From Gammaproteobacteria bacterium (GTDB lineage Bacteria; Pseudomonadota; Gammaproteobacteria; Burkholderiales; Rhodocyclaceae): a stretch of 64,000 nt of DNA. Below the pieces are notes generated by a model. It saw only the letters and a program-made list of their open reading frames with translations. It was not told the origin of the DNA and searched no databases. Shown here piece by piece: positions 47,675 through 57,312 of this stretch; position 1 is the stretch's first letter; each line of letters opens with the position of its first letter. The translations under genes and the position numbers were made by a program. Location: assembly GCA_018825305.1 (NCBI GenBank), contig JAHJEO010000019.1:51606-115605 (forward strand), written 5' to 3'.

Positions 47675-47824
47675 GTTGGTTTCAAGGGGTCGGCAAACGA
47701 GGGATTTCACACTTTCCCCTTATGCCCGACTTGATCGCGGAGGCAAACTCCTGTAAACCGGAACATCAGGGAACAGCAGCGCGTTTCACCAACCATTTCA
47801 ACAAGATAGCCATAACTTCACCTT

Positions 47825-50800
47825 ATGAATCCATTCAACTTCCCGGGGCTGGGCGAGCCGGCCGAGGAAGCGCAGGCGACCCGTGCGCGTCTGCAGCTGT
47901 ACATCAACCTCAAACTCTCGTCTTCCGGGCAGTCGGCCTACCTCGAGGGCGCCAGCGGCGAGTTCCTCACCATCGCCGACGACCTGCTGAAAAGCTACCG
48001 CGAGAAGTCGCGCCTGCTCACGGGATACCTCTGCCCGCCCGACCAGCGCATCCAGAGCTTCCTCGACGGCTATCTGGCCGGCTGCGGCGAGGCGGTCGCC
48101 CGCCTGCCCGAGAACACCCTGATCCTCGACCGCCCCGGCGTGGCGCGTGAGCTGTCGCTACCCATCGACGGCAACGAATTCAGCAACGAATACGTCACCA
48201 GTTACCGCATCCGCAACGGCGTGTTGAACAATCCCGCCAGCGACCGCCGCACCACCAAAGGCTCCTTCCACATCTGCGACGATGGCCTGCCCGTGCCCGG
48301 CGACAAGAAGGCCGTGCCGCGGGTGACTTTCGCCCGATTGCTGCGCGAGGCGCTGAATCCGCCGGAGCACCTGCTGCGGCTGCCCTTCACCGTCGGCAAG
48401 GCGAGCGAGGTGAAGATGTTCGTCTCGCTGCTGCTGCGTCCGCTGGTATGCCCGGAGATTCCCGGCTTCGAGCCGGAAAAGCGCATGGAGGTCCGCTTCT
48501 TCGCGCCCGGCAGCCTGGTGAGCAACCTCGACTTCGTCGAAAGCATTTTCGGCAACGGCGGCAACCCGGTGCTGGCGCAGAACGACGCCGGCCTGGACAT
48601 CGACCACTGGTCGGGCCACAGCGGCTGCGTGATCCTGGCGCCGCACCTCAACCAGCTGACCAAGCAGGCACTCGGCCTGCCCCGCTGGGACGACGCCAGC
48701 GAGCGCCAGCGCGCCGACGGCATGTGCTGGCGCGATCCCGCCGAGCTCTACAACGAAGGCTCGCCGTTCAAGATCACCGCGCGCGACGAGCGGGGCGTCA
48801 TCGTCACCGTGATCGCCGACAACTATTACGGCTACTGCAAGAAAGAGGTCAAGACCCAGATCAGTTATGCCGCCAACCTGTTCGGCCTGGCCGAGGAAGA
48901 ACATGCCGGCGGCGCCCTGACGTTCGAGCGGCGCCACCATGGCGACGCCTACAACGGCCATGCCGATGCCGATACCCGGAGCTACAGCTTCGCCGACATG
49001 GTCGCGCGCTACGGCGCAATGATGGAGGTGCAGCCGCAGGGTTACGCCATCGACAACCGCTATCCGGAAGTGATCTACCTGCCGCTCGACGCCAGCGTCG
49101 ACCTGCCCTCGCAGACCATCGCCTGGCAGGCACATGGGCAGCCGCAGTCGATCAAGCTGCGTCCCGGCAAGACCTACATCCAGCCCAACGGCTACAAGCT
49201 GGAAATGCAGAAACACCCGGGCGCGCCGTCCTGGCGGCTGGTCGGCACGGATGCCGAAGGCATTTTCTGCCACAAGCCCTGCACCGTCTCCGGCGGCGGC
49301 AAGTCGGAAATCTCCAAGTCGCTCGGCGACGCGGTGATCTACGGCCCGCTGTTCATTGCCGACATCGAGCAGGATCTCGCCCTGCTGGAAAGCATCTTCG
49401 CCCACGACTTCACCCGGCGCTTCAAGCCAGGCTGTGAATACGAGGACCGCGACATCGGCCGCGCCGTCCTCAGCCACGACCGCAGCCTCGGCTCGGTGAT
49501 CCGCATGCTGACGCCGTCGCCCAGTTTCACCGACGACTACAACGCCTGGCTGGCCGGATTTCCCGACCGCATCCTGGCGGTGGCCTTCATCGTCAAGCGC
49601 ATGTACCGGCCCGAATGGGGCAAGGACTGGCGCCGCCATTTCTCGGTCGACTTCATCAATGGCCAGCCCGGCCACGAACTCAAGGTCGATGACCGCAAGC
49701 TGGTCGGCTCCTACCTGCGCATCGGCTTCGAAAAGAACGGCGCCTGGCGCGTCTTCAAGCTGCGCCAGGATTTCATCGCGGCCGAGAAGGTGCAGATGGA
49801 AGACGACATCAGCGCCTCGGTGGTGGTTCCATCCAGCCAGTTGCCAAACATTTCTCCTGATAGTGACGAGGCCAGCGTCAAGCTGGTCGTTAACTGCGAG
49901 AAGCGGCTGTTCCAGCGGCCCGACGAAGCCATCCACCGCGGCCACGACAAGCAGACCGAGCAGGACATCTCGCGCCACGACAACTTCATTGCCAACTTCG
50001 AGCCGCTGCGGGGCGCCGCGCTGACCGAGATAGTCGACGACGTGGCCGGCCTCGGCCAATACAGCGAGCCGATGCGCCGCCTGCTGTGCGCCGCCCAAGA
50101 CGCCGGCGAAACGGTCGTCTCGTCGGCCCATCCGCGCATGGTCGATGGCAAGCCGAGCAAGAATCCGCGCTACCTGCAACTGCGGCCCGATCTGAACAAC
50201 CCGCTGGGCCGCTATGTCGCCGAGGTCGGCGCCCGCCTGCAGCGCAGTGTGCCGCTCGGTGTGCCGGTTTGCGAGCCGGTCAATGCCGTGCTCGTCGGCC
50301 GTCGCAACAACCCGCCCGAGCCCGGCATCCGGCCGCTCGCCGTGTTCAACCCGATCCACTACCAGGAGCTCCCCGAGCTCTTCATGGATTTCGTCTGCAG
50401 CCTCACCGGCAAGTCGCCATCGACCACCGGCGCCGGCAGCGAGGGCGCGCTGACCAAGGGGCCGTTCAATGCGCTGCGGCCGACCGCCGACCTCAACAAC
50501 GCGCTGGTCGCCTTCATCCTCGCGGGGCATGCCGGCTTTTCCACCGCCGCCGGCCACATCGGCCCGCACATGCGCGTCGACCACGACGTCAGCCTGCTGA
50601 TCCCGGAAATCTGGGCCCGCCTGCCGCGCGAGGCACGCCATCCGGACTACCTGATCGAAAACGGCCAGCTTGAACGCATCGAGGATTTCGACCATGAGGG
50701 ACGCCGGATCGAAGCCAGCCGCCTCGGCTGGCGCATCACCGAGCGCTTTGTCCATGCCTACCTCGGCAAGATCTTCGACGCGCCGCACACGGTGTTCGGC

Positions 50801-51286
50801 GAAGACATCCTGCGCCCCGAGACGCAGGACATGGCCGCCTTCGTCGATGGCATCGATAATATCGTCGAAGCCCAGCGCAAGGTCGCCCTGACCTATCTCG
50901 CCGACGGCAGCATCGCCGACGCCTGCCCGCCACTCCAGGCGCTGCTGCACATCATGGCAGAAGGCAGCTTCGAGGGCCGCGACGTGCACCACCCCGAAAT
51001 CCGCGCCATGTTCTCGCGCAAGGCACTGCTGGCCTCCGACTGGTACCAGGAACGCCTCGAAACCAAGCAGGCGCGCGACATCGACCGCCTGCAGCGGCAG
51101 ATTCCCTACCTGCGGGATTTCCTTGGCCGTGCCAGCCACCAGGACGTGATCGACAAGCTCGACATCGCCGCCCGGCTCGCGCTGGCGGAACAGCGCCTGG
51201 CACAGGTACGACAGCCAGGCTATCTCGACGCCCTGCGCGGCACCCTGGGCGCCGACCCGATGCGGCCGGCACGCCGGGCCGCATAG
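47825..51286 (+). CDS. PPi-type phosphoenolpyruvate carboxykinase
   Basis: 1153-residue cytoplasmic protein matching the large diphosphate-dependent PEP carboxykinases described from Propionibacterium and Entamoeba. These interconvert oxaloacetate + PPi with PEP + Pi + CO2. Segments I recognise are VIADNYYGYCKKEVKTQISY, CHKPCTVSGGGKSEISKSLG (phosphate-binding region), GRRNNPPE, and TGKSPSTTGAGSEGALTKGP followed by FNAL. It is unrelated in length to ATP- or GTP-type PEPCK (530-620 residues). Its position beside the TCA cluster fits an anaplerotic or gluconeogenic role; direction in vivo is not deducible. The start lacks a clear ribosome-binding site. Confidence 0.85.
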   Translation: MNPFNFPGLGEPAEEAQATRARLQLYINLKLSSSGQSAYLEGASGEFLTIADDLLKSYREKSRLLTGYLCPPDQRIQSFLDGYLAGCGEAVARLPENTLILDRPGVARELSLPIDGNEFSNEYVTSYRIRNGVLNNPASDRRTTKGSFHICDDGLPVPGDKKAVPRVTFARLLREALNPPEHLLRLPFTVGKASEVKMFVSLLLRPLVCPEIPGFEPEKRMEVRFFAPGSLVSNLDFVESIFGNGGNPVLAQNDAGLDIDHWSGHSGCVILAPHLNQLTKQALGLPRWDDASERQRADGMCWRDPAELYNEGSPFKITARDERGVIVTVIADNYYGYCKKEVKTQISYAANLFGLAEEEHAGGALTFERRHHGDAYNGHADADTRSYSFADMVARYGAMMEVQPQGYAIDNRYPEVIYLPLDASVDLPSQTIAWQAHGQPQSIKLRPGKTYIQPNGYKLEMQKHPGAPSWRLVGTDAEGIFCHKPCTVSGGGKSEISKSLGDAVIYGPLFIADIEQDLALLESIFAHDFTRRFKPGCEYEDRDIGRAVLSHDRSLGSVIRMLTPSPSFTDDYNAWLAGFPDRILAVAFIVKRMYRPEWGKDWRRHFSVDFINGQPGHELKVDDRKLVGSYLRIGFEKNGAWRVFKLRQDFIAAEKVQMEDDISASVVVPSSQLPNISPDSDEASVKLVVNCEKRLFQRPDEAIHRGHDKQTEQDISRHDNFIANFEPLRGAALTEIVDDVAGLGQYSEPMRRLLCAAQDAGETVVSSAHPRMVDGKPSKNPRYLQLRPDLNNPLGRYVAEVGARLQRSVPLGVPVCEPVNAVLVGRRNNPPEPGIRPLAVFNPIHYQELPELFMDFVCSLTGKSPSTTGAGSEGALTKGPFNALRPTADLNNALVAFILAGHAGFSTAAGHIGPHMRVDHDVSLLIPEIWARLPREARHPDYLIENGQLERIEDFDHEGRRIEASRLGWRITERFVHAYLGKIFDAPHTVFGEDILRPETQDMAAFVDGIDNIVEAQRKVALTYLADGSIADACPPLQALLHIMAEGSFEGRDVHHPEIRAMFSRKALLASDWYQERLETKQARDIDRLQRQIPYLRDFLGRASHQDVIDKLDIAARLALAEQRLAQVRQPGYLDALRGTLGADPMRPARRAA

Positions 51287-51532
51287 CGCGCCAACTGGCG
51301 CACCCGAGGCGGGCCGACAGGCAGGGGCCCGCCTGCCTCGGGTATACTTGGAATTTGGCCAGTCGACCAAAGCCATGCGCGCTTCGACCCGGCCCCCGGC
51401 GACAATCCGGGAACCGTACCCCATCTCCAGACTCAAACGGCCGCTCGCGCAGGCTCCACGACGGGGCGTTCGCGCCCCCGGCCGACCGCGTGGCGACCGT
51501 TAATGCCGGCCGACAAGGAAAGGACACTACCC

Positions 51533-51718
51533 ATGACGCCGTGGCACAAGCTCATCATCACCATCCTCGCCATGCTGGTCGCCAGCTTCGCGGCCGGACG
51601 GCTATGGTTCGCAGCGTTCGATTTCGCCATCCCCAGCTATCTGGCCGGCATGGTCGGCGGCCTGACGGCGATTCCGGTATGGGAACTGCTGCGCCGAATC
51701 GGCAAGAAGGACGCGTGA
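51533..51718 (+). CDS. Small membrane protein coupled to tamA
   Basis: 61-residue protein, MTPWHKLIITILAMLVASFA..., with one or two hydrophobic segments (about 6-26 and 30-50) and a positively charged C-terminus (RRIGKKDA). AAGGAAAGGAC precedes the ATG. The stop overlaps the tamA GTG start (GTGA). I do not recognise the family; the coupling suggests a role with, or at least co-expression with, the TAM outer-membrane assembly pair. Confidence 0.65.
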   Translation: MTPWHKLIITILAMLVASFAAGRLWFAAFDFAIPSYLAGMVGGLTAIPVWELLRRIGKKDA

Positions 51719-53487
51719 CGCTTCCGTTCCAGCTCTTGCGGGCCCTCGCCCTCGCCGTCCTGTTGCTGACGGCGGGGCGCGCTGCCATTGCCGCGCCCGA
51801 GCAGGCCTCATTCGACTATGACATCGAGCTTGACGTGCCGGCCGCGCAACGCAAGCTGCTCGAAGACAACCTCGACCTCTACCGCTGGCGCGGCAGCGAG
51901 CGCATGAGCGAAGCGCAGTTGCAGCGGCTGGTCGGACTGGCGCCCGAGCAGGTGCGCGAGTTCCTCGCTACCGAAGGTTTCTATTCGCCCAAGGTCGAAG
52001 CGCGGATCGCATCCGGCGCGGGCCGAACCACAGTCCGGCTGGAGGTCGTGCCGGGCGAGCCGGTGCGCGTCGCCGGCGTCGATCTGCGGATCACCGGCCC
52101 GCTCGCCGACGGCTCGGACGCTAGCGGCAAGCGTCTGGAAAAAATCCGCGGCGACTGGAGCCTGCGGCCCGCCGCAGTGTTCCGCCAGGCCGACTGGGAG
52201 GCAGCCAAGCGCCAGGCACTTTCGGCCCTGCTGCTCGATCGCTACCCGGCCGCGACGCTGGCCGACAGCCGCGCCACGGTGAACCCCGACACTGGAAGCG
52301 TCGACCTGCTGGTCATCCTCGACAGCGGCCCGGCCTTCACCTTCGGCCCGCTGGACATCCACGGGCTGCAACGCTACCCCGCCAGCCTGGTGCAGCGCAT
52401 GAACCCCATCGCGGCCGGCGAGCCCTATGCCCAGGGCAAATTGCTGGACCTGCAGGCGCGACTGCAGGACAGCCCCTACTTTTCCAGCGCCAACGTCAGC
52501 GTCGACAGCAGGCCGGAGCAGCCGCTGGCCATGCCGGTGCGGGTCGAAGTCACGGAAAACCCCTCGCGGCGCGTCGGCTTCGGCATCGGCGTCAGCACCG
52601 ATACCGGCGTTCGTGGGCAGGTGGATTATCGCGACCTCGATTTCGCCGACCGCGCCTGGCGCCTCGGCGGTAGCGCCAAACTGGAACAAAAGCGCCAGTC
52701 GCTGGGTGGCGACCTGCAATTCCCGCAGACCGAGTTGGGCTACCGCGACAACCTGACCGCCCTGCTCGAACGCACCGACATCGAAGACGTGATCACCGCC
52801 AAGGTCATCCTCGGCGCCAAGCGCAGTCGCACCCGCGGCAACACGGAAACCTCGTTCGGACTGCGCTACCTGTCGGAGCAGCAGGAAGTCGACGCCACGA
52901 CCACCACGCGCAGCCACACCCTGAGTCCATCCTATGCCTGGACCCGGCGCGACGTAAACCACCTGCTCTATCCGACCCGCGGCTATCTGCTGAGCCTGGA
53001 GACAGACGCGGCGGCACGCACGCTGTTGTCGGATCGGAGCTTCCTGCGCGGCCGCGCCCGCGCCGTCGCCTTCTATCCGGTCGGCAAGCGCGACCAGATC
53101 ATCCTGCGCAGCGAACTCGGCGTGGTCGCCGCCGGCGGCCGCTCGGGGATTCCGTCCGACTTCCTGTTCCGCACCGGTGGCGACCAGACGGTGCGTGGCT
53201 ACGCCTATCAGAGCCTCGGCGTTGCGGATGGCGGCGCCATCGTCGGCGGCCGCTACCTGGCGGTCGCCAGCGGCGAATACGTCCATTGGCTGACGCCCAA
53301 GTGGGGGGTGGCGGTCTTCCGCGACTGGGGCAATGCCGCCGATTCGTGGCGAGACCTGGCCTTCGTCAGCGGCTACGGCATCGGCGCACGCTGGAAAAGC
53401 CCGGTGGGGCCCCTGAATCTGGACATCGCCTACGGCCGCGAGGAACGCGAAACGCGGCTCCACTTTTCCGTCGGGTTCGCCTTCTGA
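51715..53487 (+). CDS. tamA: Autotransporter assembly complex outer-membrane protein TamA
   Basis: 590-residue Omp85-family protein. A signal peptide (to about residue 27, ending AIAA) is followed by three POTRA-like domains (about 28-270) and a 16-strand barrel with the family segments GGDQTVRGYAYQSLG and the C-terminal LHFSVGFAF. It works with TamB to insert or transport envelope proteins or lipids. GTG 51715 overlaps the small upstream gene; the TGA overlaps the tamB ATG (TGATG). Confidence 0.93.
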   Translation: MTLPFQLLRALALAVLLLTAGRAAIAAPEQASFDYDIELDVPAAQRKLLEDNLDLYRWRGSERMSEAQLQRLVGLAPEQVREFLATEGFYSPKVEARIASGAGRTTVRLEVVPGEPVRVAGVDLRITGPLADGSDASGKRLEKIRGDWSLRPAAVFRQADWEAAKRQALSALLLDRYPAATLADSRATVNPDTGSVDLLVILDSGPAFTFGPLDIHGLQRYPASLVQRMNPIAAGEPYAQGKLLDLQARLQDSPYFSSANVSVDSRPEQPLAMPVRVEVTENPSRRVGFGIGVSTDTGVRGQVDYRDLDFADRAWRLGGSAKLEQKRQSLGGDLQFPQTELGYRDNLTALLERTDIEDVITAKVILGAKRSRTRGNTETSFGLRYLSEQQEVDATTTTRSHTLSPSYAWTRRDVNHLLYPTRGYLLSLETDAAARTLLSDRSFLRGRARAVAFYPVGKRDQIILRSELGVVAAGGRSGIPSDFLFRTGGDQTVRGYAYQSLGVADGGAIVGGRYLAVASGEYVHWLTPKWGVAVFRDWGNAADSWRDLAFVSGYGIGARWKSPVGPLNLDIAYGREERETRLHFSVGFAF

Positions 53488-56400
53488 TGGCCCGCCTGAT
53501 TTCCAGACTGGCTGGCAGATACTTCATCCGTATCGCCCTCGGCCTGCTGCTCGTTGCCGGGGCGGCAGCCATCGCACTGGGCACCGAAGCTGTCCTGCGC
53601 TGGGCTGCACAACAAGCGGCACAAGCCAGCGACGGCCGCCTGACGCTGCAGGGTGTGAGCGGTTCGCTCTTCGGCCCGCTGCAGGTCGAGGCAGCGACAT
53701 TCCAGACCGGGGAGCAGAACATCGAAGTCAGGTCGCTGCATCTCGACTGGACGCCGGTCTCGCTGCTGCGCGGACACATACACATCTCGCGCCTGCAAGC
53801 GCAGGAAGTGAAAATCGTCGAGCTGCAGCCCAGCACCGAACCACTGGCCCTGCCGCAATCCCTGCGCCTGCCGGTGACGCTTGCCGCGCCTGCCATCAGG
53901 CTTGATCGTGTGGCGATCAAAACGGCCGGCAGCGAACAGATATTGAGCGACATCGACCTCGGCCTCGAATTGACCGCCCAGGCCTACCAACTCCAGTTGC
54001 GCAGCCTGACAACCCCATGGGGCAAGGCGCAGGCAGCGCTGACGCTGGGCGACAGCCGCCCCTTCCCGGTAAAGGCGACGGCCAGCCTGCTACAGACGGG
54101 GGTACTGAGCTATCGTGCCCAAGCGGATGCTTCCGGTGACCTGACGCAGCTATTGCTCAAGGCCAGCGCCCAGGCGCTCGGGGGCCAGGTGGCGATCAAC
54201 GCCAAAATCGCGCCATTCGACTCCGTTCCGCTGCTCGAAGCACGCATCGAAGCCGACAAGCTGAACCCGGCGCAATTGCGCCGCGGACTGCCGGATGCCA
54301 GCCTTGGTGCGACGATCACCGTGGCGCGGCGGGACAAGGCTGCAGTCGATGGCAACCTCACCCTCCGCAACGCCACGCCGGGGCCGCTGGAAAAAACGCG
54401 ACTGCCGCTGCGCGAAGTGGCGATGCGGTTCGGCGGCGACGCAAAGCGCATCGACCTCGGCGCGATTCGCATCGATCTCGGTTCGGCGGGCATATTCACC
54501 GGCGATGGCCGCGTCAGTGGTTCGCAACTTGTGCTCGACCTGGCGACACAGGACTTCGACCCGCGTGGCGTCCACGGCAAGATGCGACCCATGCGACTGG
54601 CCAGCACAGTGCATCTGCAGGCCGACCCCGCCAGCCAGCAGTTGGCGGCCGAGTTCGCCTATCAACGCTTCCGCCTTCAATTCGATGCCCGTCGCCAGGA
54701 TGACCTGATCGAAGTGCGCCATGCCACTGTCAAGGCCGGATCCGGCAGCCTCGCCCTCGCCGGCTCGCTCGACCTGGCGGGGAAACAGCCTTTCCAAGTG
54801 ACCGGCACACTGGCGGGTTTCAATCCCGCCGATTTTGGCGAGTACCCGGCCGCCCGCATCAATGCCTCCCTCGCCGCCACCGGACAAATCGCCGCAACAC
54901 AGGCAACGCTCGAATTTACACTGGCCGACAGCCACATACGGCAGCAGCCGCTGTCCGGCCGCGGCAAGCTGAACCTGTCGCCGACGCGAATCTGGGACAG
55001 CGCCATCGACCTGCGTTTGGCACGCAACCATGTCGCGGCCAACGGCGCCCTCGGCAATCCGGGCGACAACCTGACCTTCCGCATCGACGCCGACAACCTG
55101 ACCGCGATCGACCCCGAACTCGCAGGCGAACTGCGGGCCGCCGGAGCCATCGAAGGCCGCTTCACCGCACCGTCGGGAAGCATCGAAGCCGAGGCACGGA
55201 ACCTGTCCTGGCGCAAGCAATACCGGCTGGCAAGCCTCAGCGCGAAGGGAAAGCTGGCGCAGGGTGGCGACGGGCCGCTGGCGTTCGACGCCACCCTGCG
55301 CGGACTGGCCACCCCGCAGTTGCGCCTCGACCAGGCCAGCGCCAGTGCGGCAGGAACCCGCGTTCGCCACACCTTGCAGCTTCGGGCCGGAGCGACCGGG
55401 CTCGACCTGGCCGCTAACCTTGCCGGTGGCTGGCACGAAGAATCGGGCTGGGCCGGACAGCTGACGAGCCTGGCCAACCGCGGCCGTCACGCTTTCACGC
55501 TCAAGGCGCCGGCGAAACTGGAAATTGCCCGCGACCGCCTTGTGCTGCGCGATGCCAGGCTCGACATCGCCAGCGCCGATCTCAAACTGCACACGCTCGA
55601 CTACGATGCCGGCAAGCTGGCCAGCCGCGGCGAATTCACGCGACTGCCGCTGCGCTACCTGGCGAAGTTCTCCGAGCGAACAGCAGACATCGACACCAAC
55701 CTCATGCTCGGCGGAAGCTGGCAAATCGCCATGACTGAAAGCGTCGATGGCCACCTGCGCGTGCAGCGCGAAGGCGGTGACATCGTCATTCCGACGGCGC
55801 CACGCACCACGCTGGGGCTCGACCGTCTTGAACTCGATATCACGGCGAAAAACAGCGAGGTGCAGGGCCGCATGGAAGCTGCCGGCACGCGGCTGGGCAG
55901 CCTGCAGGCCGAGGCGCAAAGCCGGCTCGCCCTGCGCGACGGAAGCTGGGGCATCCCGGGCGACGCCCCGCTGCAGGCCCGCGCCAACCTCGCCATCGAA
56001 TCGCTGGCATGGTTGCAGCCGATAGTCGATCCGCGTGGCGCACTGGTATTCGACGGCGCCGTCAAGGCCAGTTTCCTTGCCGGCGGCAGCTTCGCCCAAC
56101 CGCGCATGACCGGCACGCTTTCCGGCGACCGCTTCGCCGTGGCCCTGCCGGAACAGGGACTGGACCTGAAGGACGGAAGTTTCAAGGCCGAGCTGCGCGA
56201 CCAGGTGCTGCATCTCGAAAAACTTTCCATTCGCGGCGGCAAGGGCAGCCTCGGCGGCAGCGGACAACTTGCGTTGAAAGACGGCGATCCCGCCATGCGC
56301 CTCGCACTCACGGCCGACAAGCTCGAAGTGCTGTCGCGCCCTGATCGTCACCTGGTGGTGAGCGGAAGCAGCGAAACAAGCGTCGCCGGCAAGAGCGTCA

Positions 56401-57236
56401 AGGTGATGGCCAGGCTGAAGGCGGACCGCGGACTGATCGAACTGCCCAGGCTCGACGCTCCCACCCTCAGTGACGACATTCAGGTGCTGGGCAGGACGAC
56501 GGCGGCGGAAACGAAGGTACAGCCCTACGCCGCCAGCTTCGAACTGGACCTTGACCTCGGGCCGTCCTTCTTCCTGCGCGGCCAGGGCCTCGATGCCCAG
56601 CTGGGCGGAACCCTGAAGCTCGCCGGCAGCGCCGGCACCCTGCCCTCGTCGCGGGGCAGCATCCGCGTTGTCAAGGGCGCCTATTCGGCCTACGGCCAGC
56701 ATCTCGAAATCGAACGCGGCATCCTCAACTTCCAGGGGCCACTGGACAATCCGGGACTCAACATCGTCGCCCTGCGCAAGAACCAGCCGGTCGAAGCCGG
56801 CGTGGCGGTGACCGGCACGGGCCAGTCGCCGCGCGTCAGCCTGGTTTCAAAGCCCACCGTTCCCGACAGCGAAAAGCTGTCGTGGCTGGTCCTCGGCCAC
56901 GGACTCGACGATTCCAGCGGCCAGGAATTCAGCGCCCTGCAGGCAGCGGCCGGTGCGCTGCTGGGTGCCGGCGAATCGGTCACGATGCAACAGAAGATCG
57001 CCCATGCCGCCGGCCTGGAGGAAGTCAGCTTCAAGGGCGGCAGCGGGCTGGAAAGCACCGTGCTGAGCCTCGGCAAGCGGCTCTCCTCCCGCGCCTACCT
57101 CAACTACGAGCAGGGCCTCGACGGCGCCGGCACGCTGGTCAAGATCAACTACACCTTGAGCCGCAGGCTGTCAGTCCGCGCCCAGGCCGGCGCGGTGCCC
57201 GCAGTCGACCTGTTCTACTCCTTCAGTTTCGACTGA
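53487..57236 (+). CDS. tamB: Translocation/assembly module protein TamB
   Basis: 1249-residue AsmA-like envelope-spanning protein. One N-terminal membrane anchor (about 13-35) is followed by a long repetitive beta-rich groove region. The DUF490/TamB C-terminal domain includes GSAGTLPSSRGSIRVVKGAY, then PVEAGVAVTGTGQSPRVSLVS and the terminal LFYSFSFD. It bridges inner and outer membrane and partners TamA. The frame is open upstream only within tamA. It is followed by a dispersed-element copy. Confidence 0.94.
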   Translation: MARLISRLAGRYFIRIALGLLLVAGAAAIALGTEAVLRWAAQQAAQASDGRLTLQGVSGSLFGPLQVEAATFQTGEQNIEVRSLHLDWTPVSLLRGHIHISRLQAQEVKIVELQPSTEPLALPQSLRLPVTLAAPAIRLDRVAIKTAGSEQILSDIDLGLELTAQAYQLQLRSLTTPWGKAQAALTLGDSRPFPVKATASLLQTGVLSYRAQADASGDLTQLLLKASAQALGGQVAINAKIAPFDSVPLLEARIEADKLNPAQLRRGLPDASLGATITVARRDKAAVDGNLTLRNATPGPLEKTRLPLREVAMRFGGDAKRIDLGAIRIDLGSAGIFTGDGRVSGSQLVLDLATQDFDPRGVHGKMRPMRLASTVHLQADPASQQLAAEFAYQRFRLQFDARRQDDLIEVRHATVKAGSGSLALAGSLDLAGKQPFQVTGTLAGFNPADFGEYPAARINASLAATGQIAATQATLEFTLADSHIRQQPLSGRGKLNLSPTRIWDSAIDLRLARNHVAANGALGNPGDNLTFRIDADNLTAIDPELAGELRAAGAIEGRFTAPSGSIEAEARNLSWRKQYRLASLSAKGKLAQGGDGPLAFDATLRGLATPQLRLDQASASAAGTRVRHTLQLRAGATGLDLAANLAGGWHEESGWAGQLTSLANRGRHAFTLKAPAKLEIARDRLVLRDARLDIASADLKLHTLDYDAGKLASRGEFTRLPLRYLAKFSERTADIDTNLMLGGSWQIAMTESVDGHLRVQREGGDIVIPTAPRTTLGLDRLELDITAKNSEVQGRMEAAGTRLGSLQAEAQSRLALRDGSWGIPGDAPLQARANLAIESLAWLQPIVDPRGALVFDGAVKASFLAGGSFAQPRMTGTLSGDRFAVALPEQGLDLKDGSFKAELRDQVLHLEKLSIRGGKGSLGGSGQLALKDGDPAMRLALTADKLEVLSRPDRHLVVSGSSETSVAGKSVKVMARLKADRGLIELPRLDAPTLSDDIQVLGRTTAAETKVQPYAASFELDLDLGPSFFLRGQGLDAQLGGTLKLAGSAGTLPSSRGSIRVVKGAYSAYGQHLEIERGILNFQGPLDNPGLNIVALRKNQPVEAGVAVTGTGQSPRVSLVSKPTVPDSEKLSWLVLGHGLDDSSGQEFSALQAAAGALLGAGESVTMQQKIAHAAGLEEVSFKGGSGLESTVLSLGKRLSSRAYLNYEQGLDGAGTLVKINYTLSRRLSVRAQAGAVPAVDLFYSFSFD

Positions 57237-57271
57237 TGCGGCACCGGCGCATCCCCCTGCCACCCGCCCGC

Positions 57272-57295
57272 GCCGTACCGCCAGCGCCGACTTTT
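57272..57295 (+). repeat. Dispersed 24-base element, copy J (intergenic)
   Basis: Exact match with variable bases ACC, between the tamB stop and the start of the MFS gene, 18 bases before the ATG. Confidence 0.9.
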
Positions 57296-57312
57296 TGCCG
57301 GCAGCCCGACAA

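Larger units (their letters stand above)
47403..47824. other. 422-base intergenic region between the antitoxin and PPi-PEPCK genes
   Basis: No gene is seen. From left to right it holds a probable antitoxin promoter with TGCCAT repeats (47420-47450) and an inverted repeat TTACTGGTAAC (47481-47491) / GTTGCCAGTAA (47506-47516). A copy of the dispersed 24-base element (47624-47647) and a 9-bp hairpin (47653-47674) follow. The last 150 bases are the leader of the large downstream gene, which lacks a clear ribosome-binding site. Confidence 0.6.

Noticed and set aside
48158..51436. A 1092-codon open frame antisense to the PPi-PEPCK gene
   Set aside because: Its composition follows from high-GC codon bias on the opposite strand; it has no family motifs, and the sense frame is clearly coding.
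54150..56702. An 850-codon open frame antisense to tamB
   Set aside because: Same cause: a shadow frame with low-complexity Ala/Arg/Gly/Gln content and no start context.
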